Assembly (NCBI GenBank): GCA_963765955.1
Contig: CAVXYA010000011.1
Location: forward strand, 186,001 to 250,000
DNA length: 64,000 bases
Origin: JAXDMK01 sp963765955
GTDB taxonomy: Bacteria; Actinomycetota; Acidimicrobiia; Acidimicrobiales; AC-14
Direction of reading: 5' to 3'
The position numbers and the translations under genes are program-made. Positions 30,073 through 38,027 of this stretch are shown here, one piece after another (the stretch's first letter is position 1; each line of letters starts with the position of its first letter). The notes under the pieces were generated by a model, which worked only from the letters and a program-made list of their open reading frames with translations, made no database searches and had not been told where the DNA came from.

Positions 30073-30078
30073 TAGAAC
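30073..30078 (+). promoter_or_regulatory. Candidate -10 box of ctaE-qcrCAB
   Basis: TAGAAC ends 7 nt before GTG 30086. The same spacing of a TAnnnT-like hexamer before a GTG is seen at pyrG and at the flavin reductase, which fits leaderless transcripts common in actinobacteria. Confidence 0.35.
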
Positions 30079-30085
30079 GGGGGCG

Positions 30086-30643
30086 GTGGCTGCTCCGGCC
30101 CGGGTCCCGCTGATGCCGGTCGGCACCGTGGTGTGGCTGGCGTCCGAGCTCATGTTCTTCAGCGGGCTGTTCGGCGCCTATTTCGCCCTCAGGGCGGCCA
30201 CACCGGGCGACTGGCCGCCTCCGGGCGCCGAGCTCGACCGGGTGGTGAGCGGCCTGTTCACGGCCCTTCTGGTGGCGTCCAGCGGCACCGTGCAGCTCGG
30301 GGTGAGGGCGCTGGCCGCCGGCCGGCGGACGTGGTTCCGCCGGTGGCTCATGGTCACCGTCGTGCTGGCCGTGGCTTTCCTGGCCAACCAGGCCCACGAG
30401 TGGCTCACCCTCGAGTTCTCGATCAGCTCCCATCCCTTCGGCTCTGCGTTCTACGTCATGACCGGCTTCCACGGGCTCCACGTGGCCGGCGGCGTGCTGG
30501 CCATGCTGGTGCTGGTCGGCCGGGCCGCCTCCCCCCGGTTCGGGCCGGCGGAGACGCCCGCGGTGGAGACCGTGTCCTACTACTGGCACTTCGTCGACGT
30601 GGTCTGGGTCGCGCTGTGGGCCACCCTGTTCCTGCTCGGATGA
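30086..30643 (+). CDS. ctaE: Cytochrome c oxidase subunit III
   Basis: 185 residues, five membrane helices. Conserved subunit III features are ASELMFFSGLFGAYF near the start (with the conserved Glu), NQAHEW, FHGLHVAGG and YYWHFVDVVWVALW at the end. It belongs to the aa3 oxidase. The stop overlaps the start of qcrC (ATGA), so this begins a ctaE-qcrC-qcrA-qcrB operon, the standard actinobacterial arrangement for a bc1-aa3 supercomplex. GTG 30086 is chosen over ATG 30113 because of the -10-like box upstream. Confidence 0.95.
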   Translation: MAAPARVPLMPVGTVVWLASELMFFSGLFGAYFALRAATPGDWPPPGAELDRVVSGLFTALLVASSGTVQLGVRALAAGRRTWFRRWLMVTVVLAVAFLANQAHEWLTLEFSISSHPFGSAFYVMTGFHGLHVAGGVLAMLVLVGRAASPRFGPAETPAVETVSYYWHFVDVVWVALWATLFLLG

Positions 30644-31413
30644 CCCCCGGGCGCCTGCGGGGGACGGTTCGGGTGGCGGCCGCCGTGGCCCTGGTCCTGG
30701 GCCTCGCCGGTGCCGCTACTGCCCGCGCCCAGCCCGCCCGGCAGGCGCAACCGCCGCCGCCCCCGCCGGCGCCGGCCGAGGTGGATGCGGGGCGGGCGCT
30801 GTTCGAGGTGGCCTGCACCACGTGCCACGGCCCCGACGGACGGGGTACCGACCAGGGGCCGTCGTTGCTCGGGGTGGGGGCGGCGTCGGCCGACTTCTAC
30901 CTCAGCACCGGACGCATGCCCCTCGACCGGCCCCGGGCCCAGGCCGAGCGCAAGCGGCCGGCCTATTCGCCGGCGGAGATTGCCCTGCTCACCGCCTACG
31001 TGGCCTCGTTGGGCGCCGGCCCCCCCGTCCCCGACGTCGATCCGGCCCGGGGCGACCTCACCGTGGGCTACACGCTGTACGCCGACAACTGCGCCTCCTG
31101 CCACAGCTCGGCCGGCGCCGGCGGCGCCCTCGGCCACGCCGTCTACGCCCCGCCCCTGACCCGGGCGTCGGCTCGGGAGGTGGCGGAGGCGGTGCGCATC
31201 GGCCCGGGGGCGATGCCCCGGTTCGGCCCCGACACCTTCGACGACCATGAGGTCGACTCGATAGCCCGCTACGTCGTCTACCTGCGCAATCCCCGGGACG
31301 AGGGTGGGTTCGACCTGGGCCACCTCGGTCCCCTCAGCGAGGGGATGGTGGCGTGGGCCGTGGGGCTGCTGGGCGTGCTGCTGGCCGCCCGCTGGATCGG
31401 GACGAGGGACTGA
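30640..31413 (+). CDS. qcrC: Cytochrome bc1 complex diheme cytochrome c subunit
   Basis: 257 residues. A signal/anchor (VRVAAAVALVLGLAGAATARAQ) and Pro spacer precede two cytochrome c domains with heme motifs CTTCH and CASCH; axial Met candidates are in GRMPL and GAMPRFG. A C-terminal membrane helix (GMVAWAVGLLGVLLAARWIG) anchors it. Diheme QcrC replaces soluble cytochrome c in actinobacteria and passes electrons straight to the oxidase. Start overlaps the ctaE stop by 4 nt; qcrA follows after 5 nt. Confidence 0.96.
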   Translation: MTPGRLRGTVRVAAAVALVLGLAGAATARAQPARQAQPPPPPPAPAEVDAGRALFEVACTTCHGPDGRGTDQGPSLLGVGAASADFYLSTGRMPLDRPRAQAERKRPAYSPAEIALLTAYVASLGAGPPVPDVDPARGDLTVGYTLYADNCASCHSSAGAGGALGHAVYAPPLTRASAREVAEAVRIGPGAMPRFGPDTFDDHEVDSIARYVVYLRNPRDEGGFDLGHLGPLSEGMVAWAVGLLGVLLAARWIGTRD

Positions 31414-31418
31414 GGACG

Positions 31419-32351
31419 ATGGACACCGAACGCACCTCCGACCCGACGACCGCCGACCCGGCGACCGCCGACCCGGCGACCGCCGACCCGACGACCGCCA
31501 ACCCGCCCGGCGCAGCCGCGGCCCCCACCTCCGAGCGGCGGGTGGCGGTGGCCTTCCTGGCCAGCACGGTGGCCGCCCTGGGCCTGGCCGGGGTGTACGT
31601 GGCCGGGGGCCAGCCCCAGGCCGAAGGAGCGCTGCTGTTCGTGGCCCTGGGCGGCCTGGGCGTCGGCGCCGTCCAGTGGGCCCGCCTGATCGACGACGGG
31701 CCCGTCGTCGACGACCGAGGGGCCCTGGGCGGCGCCGACGCCGACCAGACCGCGGTCGAGGGCTCGGTGGGCGACGAGGTCAGGGACATGGGCCGGCGCA
31801 CGCTCCTGGTCCGCCTGCTCATGGGGGCGGTGGCCGCCCTCGGCCTGGCCGCCCTGTTCCCCATCCGATCGCTGGGGCCCAGCCCCGGCGACTCGCTGCA
31901 GCGCACCCCGTGGCGGGCCGGCCGCCGCCTGGTCGACGGCGAGGGCCGCCTGATGCGGCCCGACACGCTGGTGGTGGGCGGCACCATCACCGTCTTCCCC
32001 GAGGGGGCGGCCCGGGCGGGCGACGCCCAGGTGGTGCTCGTCCGGGTCGGCCCCGGGCTCAACCGCCCCCGCCGGGGACGGGAGTCGTGGGCGCCCGAGG
32101 GCAACCTGGCCTACTCCAAGATCTGCACCCACGTGGGCTGCCCGGTGGGCCTCTACCAGCAGGACACCGAAGAGCTGGTCTGCCCCTGCCACCAGTCCAC
32201 CTTCGACGTCCTCGACGGCGCCCGGCCCCGCTTCGGACCCGCCACCCGCCCCCTTCCCCAGCTTCCGCTGGCCGTCGACGGCGAGGGCTTCCTGGTGGCC
32301 CAGAGCGACTTCACCGAGCCCGTCGGCCCCGGCTTCTGGAACCGGTCGTGA
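31419..32351 (+). CDS. qcrA: Rieske iron-sulfur subunit of the bc1 complex
   Basis: 310 residues. The N-terminus is a low-complexity run of Asp-Pro-[TA]-Thr-Ala repeats, followed by membrane helices (VAFLASTVAALGLAGVYVAGG, ALLFVALGGLGVGAVQW and LLVRLLMGAVAALGLAALF), which is the three-helix actinobacterial QcrA type. The C-terminal Rieske domain has both cluster motifs, CTHVGC and CPCHQS, with the 2 Cys/2 His ligands intact. The gene lies between qcrC and qcrB; its stop overlaps the qcrB GTG. Confidence 0.96.
   Translation: MDTERTSDPTTADPATADPATADPTTANPPGAAAAPTSERRVAVAFLASTVAALGLAGVYVAGGQPQAEGALLFVALGGLGVGAVQWARLIDDGPVVDDRGALGGADADQTAVEGSVGDEVRDMGRRTLLVRLLMGAVAALGLAALFPIRSLGPSPGDSLQRTPWRAGRRLVDGEGRLMRPDTLVVGGTITVFPEGAARAGDAQVVLVRVGPGLNRPRRGRESWAPEGNLAYSKICTHVGCPVGLYQQDTEELVCPCHQSTFDVLDGARPRFGPATRPLPQLPLAVDGEGFLVAQSDFTEPVGPGFWNRS
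31439..31504 (+). repeat. 15-bp tandem repeat at the qcrA N-terminus
   Basis: Four copies of a GACCCGACGACCGCC-type unit encode DPTTADPATADPATADPTTA. It lies in the cytoplasmic tail before the first helix. Confidence 0.75.
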
Positions 32352-33853
32352 CCGCCCAGGAGCGCAAGCGCTACCGGCGGTCGGCCCGGCTCTACCGCTT
32401 CGCCGACGACCGCCTGGGTGTGTCCCGCTTCGCCCGGGGCGCCCTCCGGAAGGTCTTCCCCGACCACTGGTCGTTCATGATCGGCGAGATCGCCATGTAC
32501 TGCCTGGTGATCCTCATCGTCACCGGCCTGTACCTGACCTTCTTCTTCGTCCCCGCCAGCGAGGAGATCATCTACGACGGCGCCTATGCGCCCCTGCGGG
32601 GGGTGTCGATGACCCAGGCCTACGCCTCCACCCTCGACATCAGCTTCGAGGTGCGGGCGGGGTTGGTGATGCGCCAGATGCACCACTGGGCGGCCCTGGT
32701 GTTCGTTGCCGCCATCGTCGTGCACCTGTGCCGGGTCTTCTTCACCGGCGCCTTCCGCCGGCCCCGGGAGCTCAACTGGATAGTCGGCGTCACCCTGCTG
32801 GTGCTGGCCATCGGCAACGGCTTCTTCGGCTACTCGCTGCTCGACGACCTCCTGTCGGGGACGGGGGTGCGGGTCGCATACTCGATAGCCCTGGCCGTGC
32901 CCGCGGTGGGCACGTGGCTGGCCTTCCTGGTCTTCGGCGGCGAGTTCCCCAACACCGAGTTCATCACCCGCTTCTACATCCTCCACGTGCTGGTCCTCCC
33001 CGCCCTCATCGTCGGCCTGCTCACCGCCCACCTGGCCATGGTCTGGCGCCAGAAGCACACCCAGTTCCGGGGCCCGGGCCGCACCGAGGACAACATCGTC
33101 GGCTCCCGCCTGTGGCCTCAGTACGCGGCGAAGTCGGCCGCCCTGTTCCTCCTGGTGGCGGCCGTGCTGGCCCTGCTCGGAGGGCTGGTGCAGATCAACC
33201 CGGTGTGGCTCTACGGCCCCTACGAGGCCACCCAGGCGGCGGCCGCCACCTCCGGCTCCCAGCCCGACTGGTACATGGGCTGGGTCGACGGCGCCCTGCG
33301 CATCATGCCCCCGTGGGAGATCCGGGCCTTCGGCCACACCGTCGCCAACCCGTTCTTCCCGGGGGTGCTCCTGCCCGGCCTCACCTTCGGGGTGTTGTAC
33401 CTGTGGCCCTTCCTCGAGCGCCGCTTCACCGGCGACCGTGACCCCCACAACCTCCTCGACCGGCCCCGCGACGCCCCCGTGCGCACCGCCCTGGGGGCGG
33501 CCACCCTGGCCTTCTACGGCATCTTGCTGCTGGCGGGGGGCAACGACATCCTGGCCGGCATCTTCCGCATCGCGCCGGAGGCCATCACCAACGCCTTCCG
33601 GGTGATGATCTTCGCCGTCCCCCTGGGCGTGTTCTTCGTCACCCGCAACGTGTGCCGCAGCCTGGCCCGGGACGACCTCCATCCCACCGAGCCCCCCGCC
33701 GGCGGGCGCATCGTCCGCACTGCCACGGGCGGGTTCGCCACCCTCGCGGGCGACGGCGACGGCCACCACCCGCACCAAGCGCCGGCAGAGGTCTGGAAGC
33801 CACCGCCCCCTTCCCCCGAGCGGGCGGCCGAGCACGAGACCGGGGACTCGTAG
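32348..33853 (+). CDS. qcrB: Cytochrome b subunit of the bc1 complex
   Basis: 501 residues from GTG 32348 (GTGA overlap with qcrA). Eight or nine membrane helices; heme ligands His in MRQMHHWAALVFVAAIVVHLCR and in FYILHVLVLPALIVGLLTAHLAMV; PPWEIR resembles the quinol-site PEWY region. The tail beyond the last helix is hydrophilic, with a His/Pro-rich end (GHHPHQAPAEVWKPPPP), as in actinobacterial QcrB. It oxidises menaquinol. The gene ends 16 nt from the convergent ctaF. Confidence 0.96.
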   Translation: MTAQERKRYRRSARLYRFADDRLGVSRFARGALRKVFPDHWSFMIGEIAMYCLVILIVTGLYLTFFFVPASEEIIYDGAYAPLRGVSMTQAYASTLDISFEVRAGLVMRQMHHWAALVFVAAIVVHLCRVFFTGAFRRPRELNWIVGVTLLVLAIGNGFFGYSLLDDLLSGTGVRVAYSIALAVPAVGTWLAFLVFGGEFPNTEFITRFYILHVLVLPALIVGLLTAHLAMVWRQKHTQFRGPGRTEDNIVGSRLWPQYAAKSAALFLLVAAVLALLGGLVQINPVWLYGPYEATQAAAATSGSQPDWYMGWVDGALRIMPPWEIRAFGHTVANPFFPGVLLPGLTFGVLYLWPFLERRFTGDRDPHNLLDRPRDAPVRTALGAATLAFYGILLLAGGNDILAGIFRIAPEAITNAFRVMIFAVPLGVFFVTRNVCRSLARDDLHPTEPPAGGRIVRTATGGFATLAGDGDGHHPHQAPAEVWKPPPPSPERAAEHETGDS

Positions 33854-33869
33854 GGTCCGGCTCAGGGGC

Positions 33870-34256
33870 TCAGGGCTTGGCGTTGGCCTCGGCCGCGTAG
33901 CCGACGATGCCCGCCCCCAGCAGCAGGACTCCGAGGCTCCCCACGCCGGGACCGAACACCAGCCCGAAGCCGAGCACCACCGCGCCGGAGGCGGCGACGA
34001 AGGGCCACACGCTGCTCGAGGGGTAGTACTCGCCCTCGCCCGCCTCGTCGCCCGGGTCGGCGTCGCCCCGGTCCGAGGGGCGCTCCCCGCTCCGCCGGCC
34101 CACCACCGCCAGGTAGGCGGCCACCATGAGCAACGCCGCCCCCGAGAACACCAGCATGGTGGTGCCGGCGTGCTCGTAGCTCGCGAACCAGTAGACGCCC
34201 CCGACCAGGGCGGCGAAGGCGGCGGCGCCGGCGAACAGCTTCCATTCCACGTTCAC
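33870..34256 (-). CDS. ctaF: Cytochrome c oxidase subunit IV (CtaF type)
   Basis: 128 residues, GTG start. Four membrane helices (LFAGAAAFAALVGGVYWFAS, TTMLVFSGAALLMVAAYLAVV, WPFVAASGAVVLGFGLVFG, LGVLLLGAGIVGYAAEA) with an acidic loop and EYYPSSSVWPF before the third. This is the small actinobacterial subunit IV, found directly after ctaD (10-nt gap). Confidence 0.93.
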   Translation of the reverse strand: MNVEWKLFAGAAAFAALVGGVYWFASYEHAGTTMLVFSGAALLMVAAYLAVVGRRSGERPSDRGDADPGDEAGEGEYYPSSSVWPFVAASGAVVLGFGLVFGPGVGSLGVLLLGAGIVGYAAEANAKP

Positions 34257-34266
34257 GGGTCGAAAT

Positions 34267-35907
34267 TCATCGGTCAGCCGCCTGGCGGGCGTCGAACACG
34301 GGTCGCTCCGACCTGATGGACGGGATGTGTTGGAAGTTGTGCTCGGGTGGGGGCGACGAGGTGGCCCACTCCAACGAGTAGCCGCCCCAGGGGTCGTCGC
34401 CCGCCGGTTCTCCTCCCTTCCACGTGCGCCACAGGTTCACTACCAGCACCAACACCGACAGCCCGAGGATGACCGACCCCACACTCGACAACAGGTTCAG
34501 GCCCTCCCATCCGGTCCGGGGGTCGTAGTCGGCCACCCGCCGGGGCATGCCCCGCAGGCCGAGCAGGTGTTGGACCCAGAACGTCATGTTGAACCCCACG
34601 AACATCAGCCAGAAGCTGAGCTTGCCCAGGCCCTCGTGCAGGCGGCGGCCGGTGATCTTGGGGTACCAGAAGAACAGACCGGCGAAGAACCCGAAGGCGG
34701 CCGTGCCGAAGAGCACGTAGTGCATGTGGGCGACGATGAAGTAGGTGTCGTGGACGTGGAAGTCGAACGGCGGGGACGCGATCATCGGCCCGGTCAGGCC
34801 ACCGACGAGGAAGACCAGCAGAAACCCCATGCAGAACAGCATCGGCGTCTCGAAGCTGAGGTGGCCCCGCCACATGGTCGCGATCCAGTTGAACATCTTC
34901 ACGCCGGTGGGCACCGCGATGAGCATGGTCATCCCCGAGAAGAACGGCAGGCTGACGGCCCCGGTGGCGAACATGTGGTGGGCCCACACCGACGTCGAGA
35001 GGGCGGCGATGGCCAGCGTCGCCAGCACGAAGCCCTGGTAGCCGAAGAGCGGCTTGCGGCTGAACACGGGGATGATCTCGGTGACGACGCCGAAGAACGG
35101 CAGGGCCACGATGTACACCTCGGGGTGGCCGAAGAACCAGAACAGGTGCTGGTAGAGGATCGGCTGGCCGCCCGCCGCGGGCTCGAAGAAGTGGCTGCCC
35201 AGGTGGCGGTCGGCCCACAGCAGCGACAGGGCGCTGGTGAGCACCGGGAAGGCCAGGATCACCATCACGCACACGATGAGCATGTTCCAGGTGAAGATCG
35301 GCATCCGGAACATCGTCATCCCCGGCGCCCGCAGGCAGATGATGGTGGTGACGAGGTTCACCGCGGTGAGGATCGTGCCCACACCGGTGATGATGAGGGC
35401 GACGATCCACAGGTCGGCGCCGGCGCCGGGGGAGCGGACCGCGTCCGACAGGGGGGCGATGGCGGTCCAGCCGAAGGCGGGCGCCCCGTGGGACGTCAGG
35501 AACGACGACACCATCATCAGCCCACCGCCGAGGAACAGCCAGAACGACAGGGCGTTGAGGCGGGGGAACGCCATGTCGGGGGCACCGATGTGCAGCGGCA
35601 CGAGGTAGTTGGCCAGGCCGAACGCCATGGGAACGGCGAACAGGAACATCATGATGCTGCCGTGCATGGTGAAGAGCTGGTTGTAGGTGCCGGCCGACAC
35701 CACGTCCTGGCCGGACTGGGCCAGCTCGGCCCGCATGACCAGGGCCAGCACCCCTCCCAGCAGGAAGAAGCCGAAGGCGCAGACCATGTAGAACACGCCG
35801 ATCCGCTTGTGGTCGGTGGTGGTGACCCATCCGGGCAGGCCCCGGGGCGCGTGGTGCCCGCCCGGCTCCGACGGTGAGGGCGGTGGACGGTCTTCGACGA
35901 GGGTCAT
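34267..35907 (-). CDS. ctaD: Cytochrome c oxidase subunit I
   Basis: 546 residues. ATG at 35907 starts MTLVEDRPP. Twelve membrane helices; heme a ligand in FTMHGSIMMF, CuB/Tyr motif WFFGHPEVYI, CuB pair AHHMFATG, and heme a3/a ligands in HDTYFIVAHMHYVLFG. It is the proton-pumping catalytic subunit of the aa3 oxidase. The start overlaps ctaC by 4 nt. The stretch YDPRTGWEGLN is part of the usual helix XI-XII loop. Confidence 0.97.
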   Translation of the reverse strand: MTLVEDRPPPSPSEPGGHHAPRGLPGWVTTTDHKRIGVFYMVCAFGFFLLGGVLALVMRAELAQSGQDVVSAGTYNQLFTMHGSIMMFLFAVPMAFGLANYLVPLHIGAPDMAFPRLNALSFWLFLGGGLMMVSSFLTSHGAPAFGWTAIAPLSDAVRSPGAGADLWIVALIITGVGTILTAVNLVTTIICLRAPGMTMFRMPIFTWNMLIVCVMVILAFPVLTSALSLLWADRHLGSHFFEPAAGGQPILYQHLFWFFGHPEVYIVALPFFGVVTEIIPVFSRKPLFGYQGFVLATLAIAALSTSVWAHHMFATGAVSLPFFSGMTMLIAVPTGVKMFNWIATMWRGHLSFETPMLFCMGFLLVFLVGGLTGPMIASPPFDFHVHDTYFIVAHMHYVLFGTAAFGFFAGLFFWYPKITGRRLHEGLGKLSFWLMFVGFNMTFWVQHLLGLRGMPRRVADYDPRTGWEGLNLLSSVGSVILGLSVLVLVVNLWRTWKGGEPAGDDPWGGYSLEWATSSPPPEHNFQHIPSIRSERPVFDARQAADR

Positions 35908-36635
35908 CGGCGCCGCCCTGACGGTTGGGCACCGGCACCGGCGAGCGCCTGGCCGCCGGGATCGGCCCCGCCCTCCTGGTCGGTCCCCTCGCGGTCCTCG
36001 GTGCCCGGTTCCTGGGCCCGTTGCTGCTCGGTCATCCAGCGCTGGAACTCGGGCGGTTCGACGACGTCGACGGCGAAGGTCATGCGGGTGTGCTCGAGCC
36101 CGCAGAACTCGGCGCAGTAGCCGCCGAACCGGCCCACCCGGGTGGGCGTCACGTCGAGCTCGTTGTCGGTGCCGGGGACGACGTCCTTCTTCACCAGGAA
36201 GGCGGGCACGGAGAACGAGTGGATCACGTCGGGCGATCGGAGGACCAGGCGGGTGGTGGTGCCCCGGGGCAGGACCAGGGTGGGCGGGGTGTTGGAGTCG
36301 CCCAGCACGGTCACCTCCTGGCCCGGATAGTGGAACCGCCACCCCCACTGGAACCCGGTGGCTTCGATCCGCAGGCCGGGGCTGGCCGTCAGGCGGGTGA
36401 CCTGGCCCTGGGTGCGCAGGGTCAGCCCGAAGAGCACGACGACGATCACCAGGGGCACCGCGGTGTAGAAGACCTCGAGGGCGACCTTGGCCCGCACCTG
36501 CTCGGGGAGGTCGTCCGAGGACGTCGATGTCGAGGGGCGACGGCGGTGGCGGACGACGGTCCACAGCAGCAGGCCCAGCACCAGGGCACCGACTGCGAGG
36601 CCCACCAGGAAGAGGATGCGCCACAGGCCCAGCAC
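35904..36635 (-). CDS. ctaC: Cytochrome c oxidase subunit II; true N-terminus probably upstream
   Basis: 243 residues from the first normal start (GTG 36635). Two membrane helices (WRILFLVGLAVGALVLGLLLW, LEVFYTAVPLVIVVVLFGL) precede the CuA domain, with ligands in PDVIHSFSVP and GYCAEFCGLEHTRM. The tail is Glu/Gly-rich. In frame upstream lies what looks like a lipoprotein signal (SVLAATGALVLGTAC, Cys codon at 36684-36686), usual for actinobacterial CtaC, but no ATG, GTG or TTG precedes it in frame. A non-standard start (such as ATC at 36764) or a sequence error would explain this. Confidence 0.93.
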   Translation of the reverse strand: MLGLWRILFLVGLAVGALVLGLLLWTVVRHRRRPSTSTSSDDLPEQVRAKVALEVFYTAVPLVIVVVLFGLTLRTQGQVTRLTASPGLRIEATGFQWGWRFHYPGQEVTVLGDSNTPPTLVLPRGTTTRLVLRSPDVIHSFSVPAFLVKKDVVPGTDNELDVTPTRVGRFGGYCAEFCGLEHTRMTFAVDVVEPPEFQRWMTEQQRAQEPGTEDREGTDQEGGADPGGQALAGAGAQPSGRRR

Positions 36636-36804
36636 GTCGGTCCCCTGGCTGGTCGCGGGGTCGGGGGCGCCGAAGCGGCTGCTGCAGGCGGTTCCGAGGA
36701 CGAGGGCCCCGGTGGCGGCCAGGACGGAATCGCGGGCCGGCTGCCGGGGGGATCGGGGACCGATGGGTCCGGAGTGTAGCGAGGGTCCGTGGTCCGGACG
36801 CGGT

Positions 36805-36830
36805 GGTGGGCTCCCCGGAGGGAGCCCACC
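36805..36830 (-). terminator. Terminator hairpin after the Ig-like protein gene
   Basis: A perfect 11-bp stem (GGTGGGCTCCC / GGGAGCCCACC) with a CGGA loop lies 29 nt beyond the stop of the minus-strand gene at 36860 and separates it from ctaC. Confidence 0.7.
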
Positions 36831-36859
36831 GACCTGCGCCGAACCGAAGGTTGTATCCG

Positions 36860-37690
36860 CTAGACGGTTATCGAGTTCCCCCCGGCGAAGCAGGAGGTGA
36901 TCGACGAGCCCTGGTTGTTGGCATCGCCGCTGTAGGTGGCCCTCCAGGAGTAGTTGCCGGAGACGGGAGGCGAAAACCCAGCCGAGGTGTAGGAGTCAGC
37001 GCCGTCGACGGACACCGTCGAGGTGAAGACCGGCGTTCCCGAGCACCAGGTGTTCGACGGTCCGGCGAGGTAGAAGGAAATGGTGCCGGTGGGGTTGTAG
37101 CCGGTGAGCTTGGCGGTGGCGGAGAGGGTGCCGTCGTCCATCGTCACCGACGTGATCCTGAGGTTGTTGCGAGCCTTGCCCACGAGGACGTCGGACGAGG
37201 TGGCGCCGCATGGGGTGGTGCCGCCGTAGTAGTCGCTGTCGCCGCTGTAACGAGTGGTCCAGCGGTAGGTGCCGGCGACGCTGGTGGTGAAGGGCGTCGA
37301 GTTAACCGAGGTGTCGGAAACTCCGACCGTCGAGCTGAAGATCGGCCACGTGCAGTCCGGGTCCGACGGGCTATACAGGCGGAAGGTGGCCGTACCCGTG
37401 GGCGCCGCCGTGGCGTTCATCAGGTTCAGGTTGGCGTAGATCTGGCGGCCGACCGCCGTGTCCGACGAACCGGTGGTGATGAGGCGGAGGGGCGACGAGG
37501 CGCTGGCCGGGGCGACCCCGCCGGCCAGGGCGCCAGCGGTGAGGAGCCCTGCAAGCGACAGGCCGAGCCGTCGCCACCCACGGTGTTGGCGGGGGCCGTC
37601 GACGGCGGGCGTGGATGGGGTCAGAAGGTGGTCGGCGGACCCGTTGGTCCGGTGGGCGGACGTACCGTGCGGGCTGGGGTTTTCTCTCAT
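36860..37690 (-). CDS. Secreted protein with two Ig-like domains
   Basis: 276 residues from ATG 37690 (MRENPSPHG); the frame continues upstream to 37780 but without a better site. A long basic leader ends in a signal sequence (LGLSLAGLLTAGALAGGVAPASAS). Two repeats of about 100 residues follow, each with a PTGT-F-LY or PTGTISFYL strand and a GTYRWTTRYSGDSDYYGG or GNYSWRATYSGDANNQGS strand, a bacterial Ig-like (Big_3-like) pattern. Paired Cys recur in each domain. There is no LPxTG or membrane anchor, so it should be released. It is divergent from the gene at 38028, which has the same domain type. Confidence 0.8.
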   Translation of the reverse strand: MRENPSPHGTSAHRTNGSADHLLTPSTPAVDGPRQHRGWRRLGLSLAGLLTAGALAGGVAPASASSPLRLITTGSSDTAVGRQIYANLNLMNATAAPTGTATFRLYSPSDPDCTWPIFSSTVGVSDTSVNSTPFTTSVAGTYRWTTRYSGDSDYYGGTTPCGATSSDVLVGKARNNLRITSVTMDDGTLSATAKLTGYNPTGTISFYLAGPSNTWCSGTPVFTSTVSVDGADSYTSAGFSPPVSGNYSWRATYSGDANNQGSSITSCFAGGNSITV

Positions 37691-38027
37691 GGGAGGCCTA
37701 TCGTCCGGAGTTCGCGAAACCTGAATAGCTTTCTTGTAGAGATTTCCCGGAGCCCAGTCCCCGAGAGTTTCACCACGCATAGTGACGGTCCCGCCGCCGA
37801 GCGCGACACGCTACCTCCGCCTCCAGGGAACTCTAGGCACTCCCGCTGGATCATCCAAGCGTCGGGCGCTGCGGTTGAGTAGATTCCCCGTGCGAGTGCG
37901 GGATCTCGGGCCGGAAAAGATGTCCCCGGGCCGGGTGTGGGCCCGGGTGCGGGAGGAGCCGAGCAGGTGACTGGGGAGCTATCGAAGCCGGCGGGCGAAC
38001 TGACACCGACACCGGCGGGCGCGGCCG
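37691..38027. other. Divergent intergenic region of two Ig-like genes
   Basis: These 337 bases must hold promoters for both neighbours. GC is lower near 37,715-37,745 (CTGAATAGCTTTCTTGTAG). A GC-rich inverted repeat (CCCGGGCC...GGCCCGGG near 37,924-37,950) lies on the 38028 side. I see no clear -35/-10 pair or known operator. Confidence 0.5.

Noticed and set aside
31304..32347. Upstream extension of qcrB to 31304
   Set aside because: That part overlaps qcrA in another frame and is Arg/Gly/Pro-rich shadow sequence; QcrB begins at the GTG overlapping the qcrA stop.
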